9,498 bases of DNA. Origin: an uncultured Dyadobacter sp. Lineage in GTDB: Bacteria > Bacteroidota > Bacteroidia > Cytophagales > Spirosomataceae. Of the stretch, positions 1 to 6,970 are shown piece by piece; the stretch's first letter is position 1; every line of letters starts with the position of its first letter. The notes beneath the pieces were generated by a model. That model saw only the letters and a list, made by a program, of their open reading frames with translations. It did no database searches and was not told the DNA's origin. The position numbers were made by a program, and so were the translations under genes. The DNA is taken from contig CAMLNK010000081.1 in the NCBI GenBank assembly GCA_946481035.1, positions 1 to 9,498 of the forward strand, given 5' to 3'.

Positions 1-786
1 TTTCGGATAGTGGGTCACGATTTGGCTTTCGATCCGGTCTTTGAGCGGCGTTACAATGCTTCCCCGGTTGGTATAATCCTCGGGGTTAGCTGTGAACACA
101 AACTGGATATCCAGCGGAAGCCGAAGTTTGAAGCCACGGATCTGAATATCGCCTTCCTGCAAAATATTGAATAGCGCCACCTGAATGCGCGCCTGCAAGT
201 CGGGAAGTTCGTTGATCACGAAAATCCCACGGTGCGAGCGGGGGATCAATCCGAAATGGATAACGCGTTCGTCTGAGTAAGGCAGTTTCAAAGTCGCTGC
301 CTTAATAGGGTCGACATCGCCGATCAGATCCGCCACTGAAACATCCGGCGTGGCCAGTTTCTCGGTATAGCGCTCATCACGGTGCAGCCACGCTATTTCA
401 GCGTTATCTCCCTGGTCTGTCAGCACATCCTTCGCATAGCGAGAAAGCGGCGCCAGCGGGTCGTCGTGCAGCTCCGAATTTTTAATGTAAGGAATATATT
501 CGTCGAGCAGGTTCACCATCATGCGTGCGATACGCGTTTTGGCCTGCCCGCGAAGGCCCAGAAAGTTGATGTTATGCATGGAAAGAATGGCCCTTTCCAC
601 GTCGGGAATGACCGTTTCCTCATAACCCCAGATTCCCGGGAAGACATTCTGCTTGCTTCTGATCTTTTCAATCAGGTTGTCTCTGAGCTCCTGCTTGATA
701 GAACGCGACTGATAACCTGCTTTTTTTAGTTCTCCGATGGTCCGGATTCCCAGTAGTTCTGTGCTTGTAAGCTTCGAGTATGTCAT
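1..786 (-). CDS. AAA+ ATPase, magnesium chelatase ChlI/MoxR-like (C-terminus cut by window edge)
   Basis: The first 262 codons are present, beginning MTYSKLTSTELL; the gene continues past position 1. After an N-terminal helical stretch comes a nucleotide-binding core. A Walker A-like loop GLRGQAKT spans residues 77-84 (Lys83), LIGDVDPIKAA lies at 154-164, a Walker B-like strand GIFVINELPD at 187-196, sensor-1 Asn234 in FTANPEDY, and a likely arginine finger Arg251 in PLKDRIES. These place it with the chelatase/MoxR AAA+ ATPases, which remodel or insert metal into partner proteins, often with a von Willebrand A-domain partner. The usual Walker B Asp is Asn192 here, while Glu193 is kept. The start lies 15 bases after the rny stop, so cotranscription is likely. 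A true role in chlorophyll synthesis is improbable in this context. The family call is firm; the substrate is unknown. Confidence 0.85.
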   Translation of the reverse strand, partial: MTYSKLTSTELLGIRTIGELKKAGYQSRSIKQELRDNLIEKIRSKQNVFPGIWGYEETVIPDVERAILSMHNINFLGLRGQAKTRIARMMVNLLDEYIPYIKNSELHDDPLAPLSRYAKDVLTDQGDNAEIAWLHRDERYTEKLATPDVSVADLIGDVDPIKAATLKLPYSDERVIHFGLIPRSHRGIFVINELPDLQARIQVALFNILQEGDIQIRGFKLRLPLDIQFVFTANPEDYTNRGSIVTPLKDRIESQIVTHYPK

Positions 787-801
787 GTATGAAATAGTGG
801 A

Positions 802-2373
802 TTAACGCGCGTATGCCACCGACCGCATTTCACGGATCACCGTGATCTTGATCTGGCCGGGGTACTGCATTTCTTTTTCAATTTTTTGCGAGATATCAAA
901 TGAAAGCAAGCCCGCTTTTTCGTCGGAAACATTGTCGGCATCGATGATCACGCGCAGCTCGCGGCCCGCCTGGATCGCGTAGCATTTCTCTACACCGTCG
1001 AATGAAAGTGCCAGGTTTTCCAGGTCGCGCAGGCGCTGGATGTAGGATTCCATCATTTCGCGGCGTGCGCCCGGGCGTGAACCTGAAATAGCGTCACAAA
1101 CCTGAATCACCGGCGATAGGATAGAGGTCATCTCGATCTCGTCGTGGTGCGCTCCGATCGCGTTGCAAACTTCCGGGTTCTCTTTGTATTTCTTGGCAAG
1201 CTCCATCCCCAGGATCGCGTGCGGAAGATCCGATTCTTCGGGCCACACTTTACCAATATCGTGCAGCAGACCCGCGCGTTTGGCCAGCTTGGTGTTCAAG
1301 CCGAGCTCGGCAGCCATGGTAGCGCATAGCTTGGCTACTTCGCGGGAGTGTTGCAACAGGTTTTGTCCGTATGAGGAGCGGAAACGCATCCGGCCGATCA
1401 TTTTCACCAGCTCGGGGTGCAGGCCGTGGATACCCATATCGATGACGGTTCTTTCGCCGATCTCAACGATTTCGTCTTCGATGTTTTTGCGGGTTTTGGC
1501 AACCACTTCCTCAATACGCGCCGGGTGGATACGTCCGTCCTGCACCAAACGGTGCAGCGAAAGGCGTGCGATTTCCCTTCTTACAGGGTCAAAACCGGAG
1601 ATAACGATTGCTTCCGGGGTGTCGTCCACGATAATTTCAACGCCGGTAGCTGCTTCCAGCGCGCGGATGTTGCGTCCTTCGCGGCCGATGATTTTACCTT
1701 TGATATCGTCGTTTTCGATGTTAAATACCGACACGCAGTTTTCGATCGCGTGCTCGGCGGCAGTACGCTGGATGGTTTCGATGACGATCTTTTTCGCTTC
1801 CTTGGTAGCGGTAAGACGCGCTTCTTCCATAGCGCTTTTGATATAGGATCCCGCGCGGGTCTCAGCTTCGGCTTTCAATGCGTCCACCAGCTGCTCGCGC
1901 GCCTGGTCAGCAGTCAGATTGGCTATTTTTTCAAGCTGGGCAACCTGTTGTTGCAGTGATTTTTCTGCTTCTTCGCGGCGTTTAGTCGCGGTTTCAAGTT
2001 GTTGGCTGAGGTTATTTTTAAGGTTATCCAGCTCGTTTTCCTTGCGCTTGGTCTGTTCCATGCTCTGGTTCAGGCTTTGCTCGCGTTGTTTGAGCTTTTG
2101 CTCATTGCTTTGCAGGATGCTGCGCTTTTTATTGGCGTCTTCTTCGAATTCGGATTTCAACCGGAGATACTTTTCTTTCGCTTCGAGAATGCGGTCTTTT
2201 TTGATGTTTTCGGCCGCTACTTCTGCATTCCGCAGAATTTCCGCTGCACGTTCCTGGGCCTCTTTTTCTTTGGCGTCGAATGATCGCTGAAAAATGTACT
2301 TACCTGCAAAAATACCCACCCCTACGGCGATGATATCGGACAGGATGACGATGAAGAACAATGAATTAGACAT
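802..2373 (-). CDS. rny: Ribonuclease Y
   Basis: The protein of 523 residues matches the usual RNase Y length of about 510-520. It is a membrane-anchored endoribonuclease that starts mRNA decay. In order it shows an N-terminal membrane helix (about residues 4-28), a long charged coiled coil (about 35-200), a KH RNA-binding domain with [12 protein letters not shown] at 226-237, and an HD metal-dependent phosphohydrolase domain. In the HD domain, LLHDIGK at 369-375 gives the His371-Asp372 pair, followed by His386, AHHDE at 408-412, and [14 protein letters not shown] at 426-439. The segment after LLHDIGK ([14 protein letters not shown]) differs from the Firmicutes form; from memory this is the Bacteroidota version. 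The start at 2373 puts the membrane helix right at the N-terminus. No Shine-Dalgarno sequence precedes it. It lies 122 bases after zapA and 15 bases before the AAA+ gene. The call is very secure. Confidence 0.97.
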   Translation of the reverse strand: MSNSLFFIVILSDIIAVGVGIFAGKYIFQRSFDAKEKEAQERAAEILRNAEVAAENIKKDRILEAKEKYLRLKSEFEEDANKKRSILQSNEQKLKQREQSLNQSMEQTKRKENELDNLKNNLSQQLETATKRREEAEKSLQQQVAQLEKIANLTADQAREQLVDALKAEAETRAGSYIKSAMEEARLTATKEAKKIVIETIQRTAAEHAIENCVSVFNIENDDIKGKIIGREGRNIRALEAATGVEIIVDDTPEAIVISGFDPVRREIARLSLHRLVQDGRIHPARIEEVVAKTRKNIEDEIVEIGERTVIDMGIHGLHPELVKMIGRMRFRSSYGQNLLQHSREVAKLCATMAAELGLNTKLAKRAGLLHDIGKVWPEESDLPHAILGMELAKKYKENPEVCNAIGAHHDEIEMTSILSPVIQVCDAISGSRPGARREMMESYIQRLRDLENLALSFDGVEKCYAIQAGRELRVIIDADNVSDEKAGLLSFDISQKIEKEMQYPGQIKITVIREMRSVAYAR

Positions 2374-2495
2374 TTCAATAATGGTTATATATAGTTGGTT
2401 TTACCGACTACACCCGCGTTGAAATGCCGAAAAAGGAAGAAATTGAAAGTATATTTTTGCAGATACTCTAAAAAATCAAAGGTCAAATATGGGTG
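2374..2495. other. zapA–rny intergenic leader
   Basis: This 122-base AT-rich gap is the longest spacer within the minus-strand block. In the direction of transcription it carries T-rich and A-rich runs and a TATATATA-like stretch close to the rny start. I found no exact TAnnTTTG -7 element, no hairpin followed by a T-run and no RNA-gene signature. It may hold a weak secondary promoter or a 5' leader for rny. Confidence 0.35.
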
Positions 2496-2807
2496 TCAGC
2501 TTTCGATAGCACTGGCGATCGTTTCGTCCAGTTTTTCCACTCTGCTCTTAAAAGCCGTTACCAGGTCGTCCATTTCTTCCTGGTTTCGTTGCAATGCCAC
2601 CAGACATTCAATAGAGGTCAATGCAATGGCCTCTATATCACCGTATACTTTCCCTTTTAATTTATGCTGTTGCACACGCTGCATGAACACCTCATACCCA
2701 TCCCTGTAGAATTTCTCCTGATCCGCCGGAACGCTCAGTTTGAAACCTCTGTCCAGCAGTTTTATAAAGACAGAAACGTCTGGATTAGGTATGCTATTTT
2801 TTTTCAT
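2496..2807 (-). CDS. zapA: Cell division protein ZapA-like
   Basis: This protein of 103 residues is the usual size for ZapA, which binds FtsZ and bundles its filaments at the division ring. The N-terminal half has the ZapA beta-type pattern VSVFIKLLDRGFKLSVPADQ (11-30), like the family's 'I.DR.Y.L..P' signature. It is followed by a helix with EKFYRDGYEVFMQRV and then YGDIEAIALTSIECLVALQR (55-74), which corresponds to the family segment where an Asp and Ala-Leu-rich helix begin the long C-terminal coiled coil. Its ATG overlaps the stop of the upstream coiled-coil gene as ATGA, so translation is probably coupled and the two proteins probably act together. The sequence is divergent from E. coli ZapA, but order and length agree with the annotation commonly given in Bacteroidota. 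Confidence 0.85.
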   Translation of the reverse strand: MKKNSIPNPDVSVFIKLLDRGFKLSVPADQEKFYRDGYEVFMQRVQQHKLKGKVYGDIEAIALTSIECLVALQRNQEEMDDLVTAFKSRVEKLDETIASAIES

Positions 2808-3148
2808 AAGGTATCTTCAAGCAATTCGATGCACTTATCGATCTCCTGGATATATCTTTCAACTGATTCTTTCAGCTCGGCAATTGCGCCTGTTGGTGTC
2901 AGTTTACTAGTGACAAGTTTAGCGAAACTTTTAGACTTATTAAAGTCTTTTTCTAAAGAGGTGTATTTTTTCCTTATTTCTTTCGATTCTTCCGTGAGCC
3001 GCGCATTGGCGGTCCTAAGCTCGGCGTTTTCACGCTGGAGCTCTGAGATCGACCAGGTTAGTTTCTCTTTATGATTGATCAGAATTTCGAGTTTTTTCTC
3101 GACGTCGGACAGTTTGTGTTCGATAATACGTTCAGTGCTCCTCTCCAT
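2804..3148 (-). CDS. Small coiled-coil protein, probable ZapA partner (ZapB-like position)
   Basis: This is a protein of 114 residues beginning MERSTERIIEHKLSDVEKK. Residues 5-80 are almost entirely charged heptad-like helix (LQRENAELRTANARLTEESKEIRKK at about 37-61). A short break at SKLTPTG (81-87) is followed by a second helix ELKESVERYIQEIDKCIELLED. There is no membrane segment and no catalytic motif. The gene sits 40 bases after pheT and overlaps zapA by 4 bases, so a structural role at the division ring is the natural guess, analogous to ZapB, which is also a small coiled coil. Homology to ZapB cannot be claimed from heptads alone. The start is chosen at ATG 3148, preceded by an A-rich run; a TTG at 3172 would add eight residues (MSDFSVKK) and is less likely. 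Confidence 0.75.
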   Translation of the reverse strand: MERSTERIIEHKLSDVEKKLEILINHKEKLTWSISELQRENAELRTANARLTEESKEIRKKYTSLEKDFNKSKSFAKLVTSKLTPTGAIAELKESVERYIQEIDKCIELLEDTL

Positions 3149-3188
3149 TTTTTTAACTGAAAAATCCGACAACTGGAAAAACCCGGGG

Positions 3189-5618
3189 TTATTTTCTGAT
3201 CACCGCTTCAAATTCCCGCTCGTAGGTAGCGATAAGGCGCTGCATCGACTTGTCGATCACCTTGTCGGTAAGCGTCTGCTGCTCGTCCTGCAAAATGAAA
3301 CTGATCGAATACGATTTTTTGCCTTCCAGGTTCGCGCCCTCGTACACGTCAAACACGTTCACAGCGCGCAACAGATTGCGTTCGGTTTTGTAGGCAGCCT
3401 GGCGCAGCTCTTCGAAAGTGACTTTCTTGGCTACGACCACCGAAAGATCGCGGCGCACCTCCGGGAACTTGGGCACTTCTGTGTATTCAACCGCAGCGCT
3501 GTACTGGCGCAGCAGGTAGTCCCAATCGAAATCAGCGTAGTAGACCGGGGCCTTGATATCCAGTTTCTTGGCAACAGCCGCATTCAGCAGACCGAACGAT
3601 ACAACCGGCTTCTTATTGGCCAGTAGCGTCAGCCCGCCTTTGAAAATAGCGTTGTCAGCCTCTTGCTTTTGAACATCCTTGATTTTAACAGCGGTCAAAA
3701 CCTGGTTCACAAACGCGGCCAGATCATGGAAAACCACCTCACGCGATTTTTCAAACCAGCTTTCCTGACGGATATTACCGGTCAGAAAGACGGAAAGCCG
3801 CTCTTTTTCGGTGTATTTGCCATCTGTTTCATGGTAGGTTTTGCCAAATTCAAATACTTTCAAATCCTTCTGGCGGCGGTTGCTGTTGTAAGCGATCACT
3901 TCTAATCCTGAGAAAAGCAGTGTCTGGCGCATCACCGAAAGGTCTTCGCTCAGGTAATTAAGGATTTTTACAGGGTTACCCGCCAGGCTTTCGCCCAGGA
4001 TAGCGTGGTACTCGGGTTTGGTCAACGAGTTGTTGATCATTTCATTGAAACCATTGCCTACCAAAAGCTCGGAAACACGTAGTTTGAGCTTTTCAGGGTC
4101 GTTGACCGGGAAATCCGAAAGGTAATCCGAGCTCAATGCGCCGGAAAGCTCCACCTGACCGAAACCGTAAATGCGCAGGATCTCTTCGATCACATCGGCC
4201 TCGCGCTGCACATCCACGCGGTATGGCGGCACAATCGCTGTGAAACCAGCCTCGGTCTGGTCGGTAATGCGGATATCGAGTGATTCCAGAATGCCTTTGA
4301 TCAAATCTTTTTCCAAAGACTTGCCGATCAGCCGGTCGATGTTTTTGTATTTGATATTAACCTGAAAATCCTCGATCGGCTCAGGGTAAATGTCGATAAT
4401 CTCGGACGAAATGCTTCCCCCAGCTATCTGCTGGATCAATAGTGCTGCGCGTTTCAATGCGAAAAGCGGCATATTCGGGTCGGTACCACGCTCGAAACGG
4501 AACGATGAATCGGTTTTCAGCGAGAAACGCTGCGCGGTCCTGCGCACCCATACAGGTGAGAAGTAGGCCGATTCAAGGAAAATCGAAGTTGTGGTCTCAG
4601 TCACACCGGAAGTCAGCCCGCCGAAAACGCCGGCAATACACATCGGCTCGGGGTTGCCATCAACACCTTCGCTGCAAATCATCAGGTCGCTTGCAGAGAT
4701 TTTGCGCTCTACACCGTCCAAAGTCACAAATGGCGTGTTTTCGGCAACCGTAGTAACAATTACTTTTTTGCCCAAAACCTTATCCGCATCAAATGCGTGC
4801 ATCGGCTGGCCGAGCTCGTGGCAGACGTAATTGGTAATGTCAACGATATTATTGATCGCGCGGATACCGATCGTTTGCAGGCGTTGTTTGAGCCATTCGG
4901 GCGATTCGGCCACGGTAATGCCAGAGATCGTAAGGCCGGTATAGCGAGGGCAAGCCTCGGTATTGTGAACCTCTACCGGGATGGGCAGATTTTGGTTATC
5001 TGTTTTAAATGCTTCAACGGAAGGTAATGTGATTTCGCGCTTCAAAACCGCTTTCAAATCACGCGCCACGCCATAATGCGAAGCCGCGTCCGCGCGGTTA
5101 GGCGTAAGGCCGATCTCGATCAGGTAATCCGAAGAAATGCCGAAATACTCAGCGGCAGGGGTGCCGTTGGGCAACTGGGTATCGAGCACCAGGATTCCGT
5201 CGTGCGAAGTACCCACGCCCAGCTCGTCTTCGGCGCAGATCATCCCTTCGGAAAGTGCTCCGCGGATCTTTGATTTTTTCAAAACCAGCGGCTGTTCGCT
5301 GCCGGCAGGGTATAGTGTAGCGCCTACGGTGGCCACGATCACTTTCTGGCCCGCAGCCACATTGGCCGCGCCGCAAACGATCGAAAGGGGCGTTTGTCCA
5401 CCCACATCCACGGTCGTAAGGCTCAGGCGGTCGGCTTCCGGGTGCTTCTCACGCGTGAGCACCTGGCCGATCACCACGCCCTGCAAGCCGCCTCTTATCG
5501 ATTCGATCTCTTCAATACCTTCGACTTCCAACCCGGTACCGGTTAGCAAACGGTCGATTTGTTCGGGTGTTTCAGTAATTTCAATTAAATCTTTAAGCCA
5601 CTTATAAGAGATCTTCAT
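3189..5618 (-). CDS. pheT: Phenylalanine–tRNA ligase beta subunit
   Basis: The protein of 809 residues has the full length for the bacterial beta subunit, which with PheS forms the cytoplasmic alpha2-beta2 enzyme charging tRNA-Phe. The N-terminus MKISYKWLKDLIEI is typical. A tRNA-binding OB domain follows at about 40-150 (GVVIGQVLTREKHPEADRLSLTTVDVG). LTPNRADAASHYGVARDL at 171-188 leads into the B3/B4 editing domain (about 210-375), which ends near SSFRFERGTDP (371-381). The B5 domain includes PPYRVDVQREADVIEEILRIYGF (464-486), then the catalytic-like core. The anticodon-binding FDX-ACB domain starts at PKFPEVRRDLSVVV (716-729) and runs to the end. pheS is not in the window, so in this genome the two genes are not adjacent on this side. 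pheT leads the minus-strand block, and a -7-like element lies about 55 bases upstream. Confidence 0.98.
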   Translation of the reverse strand: MKISYKWLKDLIEITETPEQIDRLLTGTGLEVEGIEEIESIRGGLQGVVIGQVLTREKHPEADRLSLTTVDVGGQTPLSIVCGAANVAAGQKVIVATVGATLYPAGSEQPLVLKKSKIRGALSEGMICAEDELGVGTSHDGILVLDTQLPNGTPAAEYFGISSDYLIEIGLTPNRADAASHYGVARDLKAVLKREITLPSVEAFKTDNQNLPIPVEVHNTEACPRYTGLTISGITVAESPEWLKQRLQTIGIRAINNIVDITNYVCHELGQPMHAFDADKVLGKKVIVTTVAENTPFVTLDGVERKISASDLMICSEGVDGNPEPMCIAGVFGGLTSGVTETTTSIFLESAYFSPVWVRRTAQRFSLKTDSSFRFERGTDPNMPLFALKRAALLIQQIAGGSISSEIIDIYPEPIEDFQVNIKYKNIDRLIGKSLEKDLIKGILESLDIRITDQTEAGFTAIVPPYRVDVQREADVIEEILRIYGFGQVELSGALSSDYLSDFPVNDPEKLKLRVSELLVGNGFNEMINNSLTKPEYHAILGESLAGNPVKILNYLSEDLSVMRQTLLFSGLEVIAYNSNRRQKDLKVFEFGKTYHETDGKYTEKERLSVFLTGNIRQESWFEKSREVVFHDLAAFVNQVLTAVKIKDVQKQEADNAIFKGGLTLLANKKPVVSFGLLNAAVAKKLDIKAPVYYADFDWDYLLRQYSAAVEYTEVPKFPEVRRDLSVVVAKKVTFEELRQAAYKTERNLLRAVNVFDVYEGANLEGKKSYSISFILQDEQQTLTDKVIDKSMQRLIATYEREFEAVIRK

Positions 5619-5673
5619 CTAGAATGCTTTGAATAACAATAAAAATTCAGGCGCGGAAAATGCAGCCCGTTTG

Positions 5674-5681
5674 CAAAATTA
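5674..5681 (-). promoter_or_regulatory. Candidate Bacteroidota -7 element for pheT
   Basis: On the minus strand the bases read TAATTTTG, an exact match to the TAnnTTTG -7 consensus of Bacteroidota primary sigma factor. Transcription would start near 5667, giving a leader of about 50 bases before the pheT ATG at 5618. No clear TTTG -33 box is seen at the expected distance, so the call is moderate. Confidence 0.45.
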
Positions 5682-5703
5682 ATGATTTAGTTTGAACGGC
5701 ATT

Positions 5704-5720
5704 CGGGCATTTGGTGCCCG
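5704..5720. other. Small perfect hairpin in DUF1684–pheT spacer
   Basis: CGGGCA and TGCCCG form a 6-base-pair stem around a 5-base loop, 27 bases beyond the stop of the DUF1684 gene. It could weakly terminate or protect the 3' end of that transcript, since it lies just before the pheT promoter candidate. No T-run follows it in the minus direction, so it is not a standard intrinsic terminator. A six-T run (5728-5733) lies on the plus side, where there is no gene to terminate. Confidence 0.3.
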
Positions 5721-5747
5721 GTGCCTGTTTTTTATAATGGCTGCCGG

Positions 5748-6398
5748 TCATTCGTGCGTAGCCTCCTCTGTCACTTCGCCTGCCGCAATGGCCACGGTCA
5801 GTGTGTTCTCCGCTGGCGGAACCGGGCAAGCGTAGCTTTCCTGGTAGGCACAATAAGGGTTATACGCCTTGTTGAAGTCGAGCACAATGGTGTTGTTTTT
5901 GATCTGATCGGCAGGGTAATCCAGGTAGCGGCCGCCGCCGTAGGTTTGTTTGCCGCTGGTAGCATCGCGGAAAAGCACCGAAATCGTGCCCTCATTCTTC
6001 AAAAGAAGCAGTTTTTGTGCCTGGCCTTCCACGCTGAAATTGGCATAACCGTATTTTTCATATTTCTCGGTAGTCCCGTCAGTATATTTGACGATTACCT
6101 CCTTATCGTCTTGCATGTAAGGAGAGATGTTGGCCTTAATGCGGAATGCAAGGCTGGGCTCGAAGTAATGCAGGCCGTGGAAGGCTTCCTTATCTTTAAT
6201 AGGGGAGTCCTCGCCCGACTTGAACTGCTCATCTTTGTCGGCGCGCTCTTGCAGGATCTTGGTTTTATAGGCAGCCGGGTTGGCCGCTATGGCGTCGTCA
6301 GAGCTGCTTGTGCCGCCCAGGTTTTCGATAATGAAATAGGCAAGTATCGCAATGAACATCGCGACGGTGCCATACCGGATCACTTTATTTTTAAACAT
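5748..6398 (-). CDS. DUF1684 family protein, membrane-anchored
   Basis: The protein has 216 residues. An N-terminal hydrophobic helix (about 10-24, VAMFIAILAYFII) after a Lys/Arg-containing start suggests a signal anchor with the rest outside the cytoplasm; no lipobox Cys is present. The remainder carries hallmarks of DUF1684: KDEQFKSGEDSPI (55-67), FHGLHYFEPSLAFRIKA (73-89), TYGGGRYLD (152-160), LDFNKAYNPYCAY (173-185) and CPVPPAENTLTVAIAAGE (191-208). Cys183 and Cys191 could pair. The family has no well-established function. An ATG at 6509 would give 253 residues, but the added 37 residues look non-native and a good -7 element falls inside that extension, so ATG 6398 is preferred. It is divergent from the response regulator and upstream of pheT with a 129-base gap. 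Confidence 0.85.
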   Translation of the reverse strand: MFKNKVIRYGTVAMFIAILAYFIIENLGGTSSSDDAIAANPAAYKTKILQERADKDEQFKSGEDSPIKDKEAFHGLHYFEPSLAFRIKANISPYMQDDKEVIVKYTDGTTEKYEKYGYANFSVEGQAQKLLLLKNEGTISVLFRDATSGKQTYGGGRYLDYPADQIKNNTIVLDFNKAYNPYCAYQESYACPVPPAENTLTVAIAAGEVTEEATHE

Positions 6399-6425
6399 AA
6401 TAAGGATTATTGGGTAATCGGACTG

Positions 6426-6433
6426 CAAACTTA
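6426..6433 (-). promoter_or_regulatory. Candidate -7 element for the DUF1684 gene
   Basis: The minus strand reads TAAGTTTG, an exact TAnnTTTG match, 27 bases upstream of the ATG at 6398. A TTTTTC stretch lies about 18 bases further upstream, a poor -33 box. Its position supports the shorter start of the DUF1684 gene. Confidence 0.45.
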
Positions 6434-6486
6434 CACCCGATCGCGCGCTTTGAAAAAGTATGGAAGGTTTATTTACTTTTTTGGAA

Positions 6487-6494
6487 TAATTTTG
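6487..6494 (+). promoter_or_regulatory. Candidate -7 element for the response regulator operon
   Basis: The plus strand reads TAATTTTG, an exact TAnnTTTG match, about 90 bases before the ATG at 6586, giving a leader of roughly 85 bases. No convincing -33 TTTG lies 17-23 bases upstream. It is back to back with the minus-strand element at 6426-6433, so the two genes may share a control region. Confidence 0.35.
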
Positions 6495-6585
6495 AAACTT
6501 CGCGTCCATCGGGTTTGCGATGTTGGTTGAAATATATCTAAATTGACCTGGGAAAAAACTTTAAACACAATACCTGCCCCATTGT

Positions 6586-6963
6586 ATGTCATACACAAAA
6601 CGAGTACTCATTGCCGAAGACAGTTCAGTTATTCAAAACCTGGCAAGGAAGATTCTGGAATTTCAGCATTATGAAATCACTTCCGTGAAAAACGGCGAAC
6701 AAGTGCTGCAATTGCTTGAAAAAGAGGATTTTGACATTATCCTTTTGGATATCAATATGCCTGTGATGGATGGAATGGAGTGTGCAAGAAGCATCCGTAA
6801 ATTGTCCGACGAAAAGAAGGCGAAAACGCCGATCGTGGCAATCACGGGTAATGCCAAAAATTATTCAGAAGAAGATTTCAAAGAAGCAGGATTTGACGAT
6901 GCGCTGATGAAGCCGTTGAATTTCGACCGTCTGGTTGAAGTGGTGGCGCATCTGACCGAATAA
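6586..6963 (+). CDS. Single-domain (CheY-like) response regulator
   Basis: The protein of 125 residues consists only of a receiver domain. The acidic pair Glu11-Asp12 (IAEDSS), phospho-acceptor Asp55 (ILLDINMPVMDG), Thr87 (AITGNA) and Lys109 (LMKPLNF) are all present, so it should bind magnesium and be phosphorylated. There is no DNA-binding or enzymatic output domain, and no histidine kinase is nearby. It would therefore act by protein-protein contact or in a phosphorelay from a kinase encoded elsewhere. The AITGN segment and length resemble the receivers attached to hybrid kinases, so origin as a detached receiver is possible. The stop lies 7 bases before the PhnP-like gene, pointing to one transcript. 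No Shine-Dalgarno sequence precedes the ATG. Confidence 0.93.
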   Translation: MSYTKRVLIAEDSSVIQNLARKILEFQHYEITSVKNGEQVLQLLEKEDFDIILLDINMPVMDGMECARSIRKLSDEKKAKTPIVAITGNAKNYSEEDFKEAGFDDALMKPLNFDRLVEVVAHLTE

Positions 6964-6970
6964 ACACCTG

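Noticed and set aside
171..230. Walker B change to Asn as evidence of a broken gene
   Set aside because: All other core residues and the reading frame are intact, and the surrounding sequence looks well conserved, so it is treated as a variant and not a pseudogene.
1163..1846. Long plus-strand open frame opposite rny
   Set aside because: It is antisense to a well-conserved RNase Y coding sequence, with Ser/Arg-rich low-information sequence and no recognisable domain.
3149..3172. TTG start adding eight residues to the coiled-coil protein
   Set aside because: An ATG at 3148 with an A-rich upstream run is a better start, and no ribosome-binding signal favours the TTG.
3075..3626. Plus-strand open frame across the end of pheT
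   Set aside because: It overlaps the conserved FDX-ACB domain of pheT and the coiled-coil gene on the opposite strand and has no recognisable motif.
5704..5733. Hairpin plus T-run as an intrinsic terminator
   Set aside because: The T-run lies on the plus side, 7 bases from the stem, where no plus-strand gene ends; on the minus side no T-run follows.
6399..6509. N-terminal extension of the DUF1684 protein from ATG 6509
   Set aside because: It would place 37 unlike residues before a normal signal anchor and put the -7 element inside the coding sequence.
5721..6530. 269-codon plus-strand open frame
   Set aside because: It lies antisense to the DUF1684 gene, whose family motifs are clear; the translated frame shows no domain.
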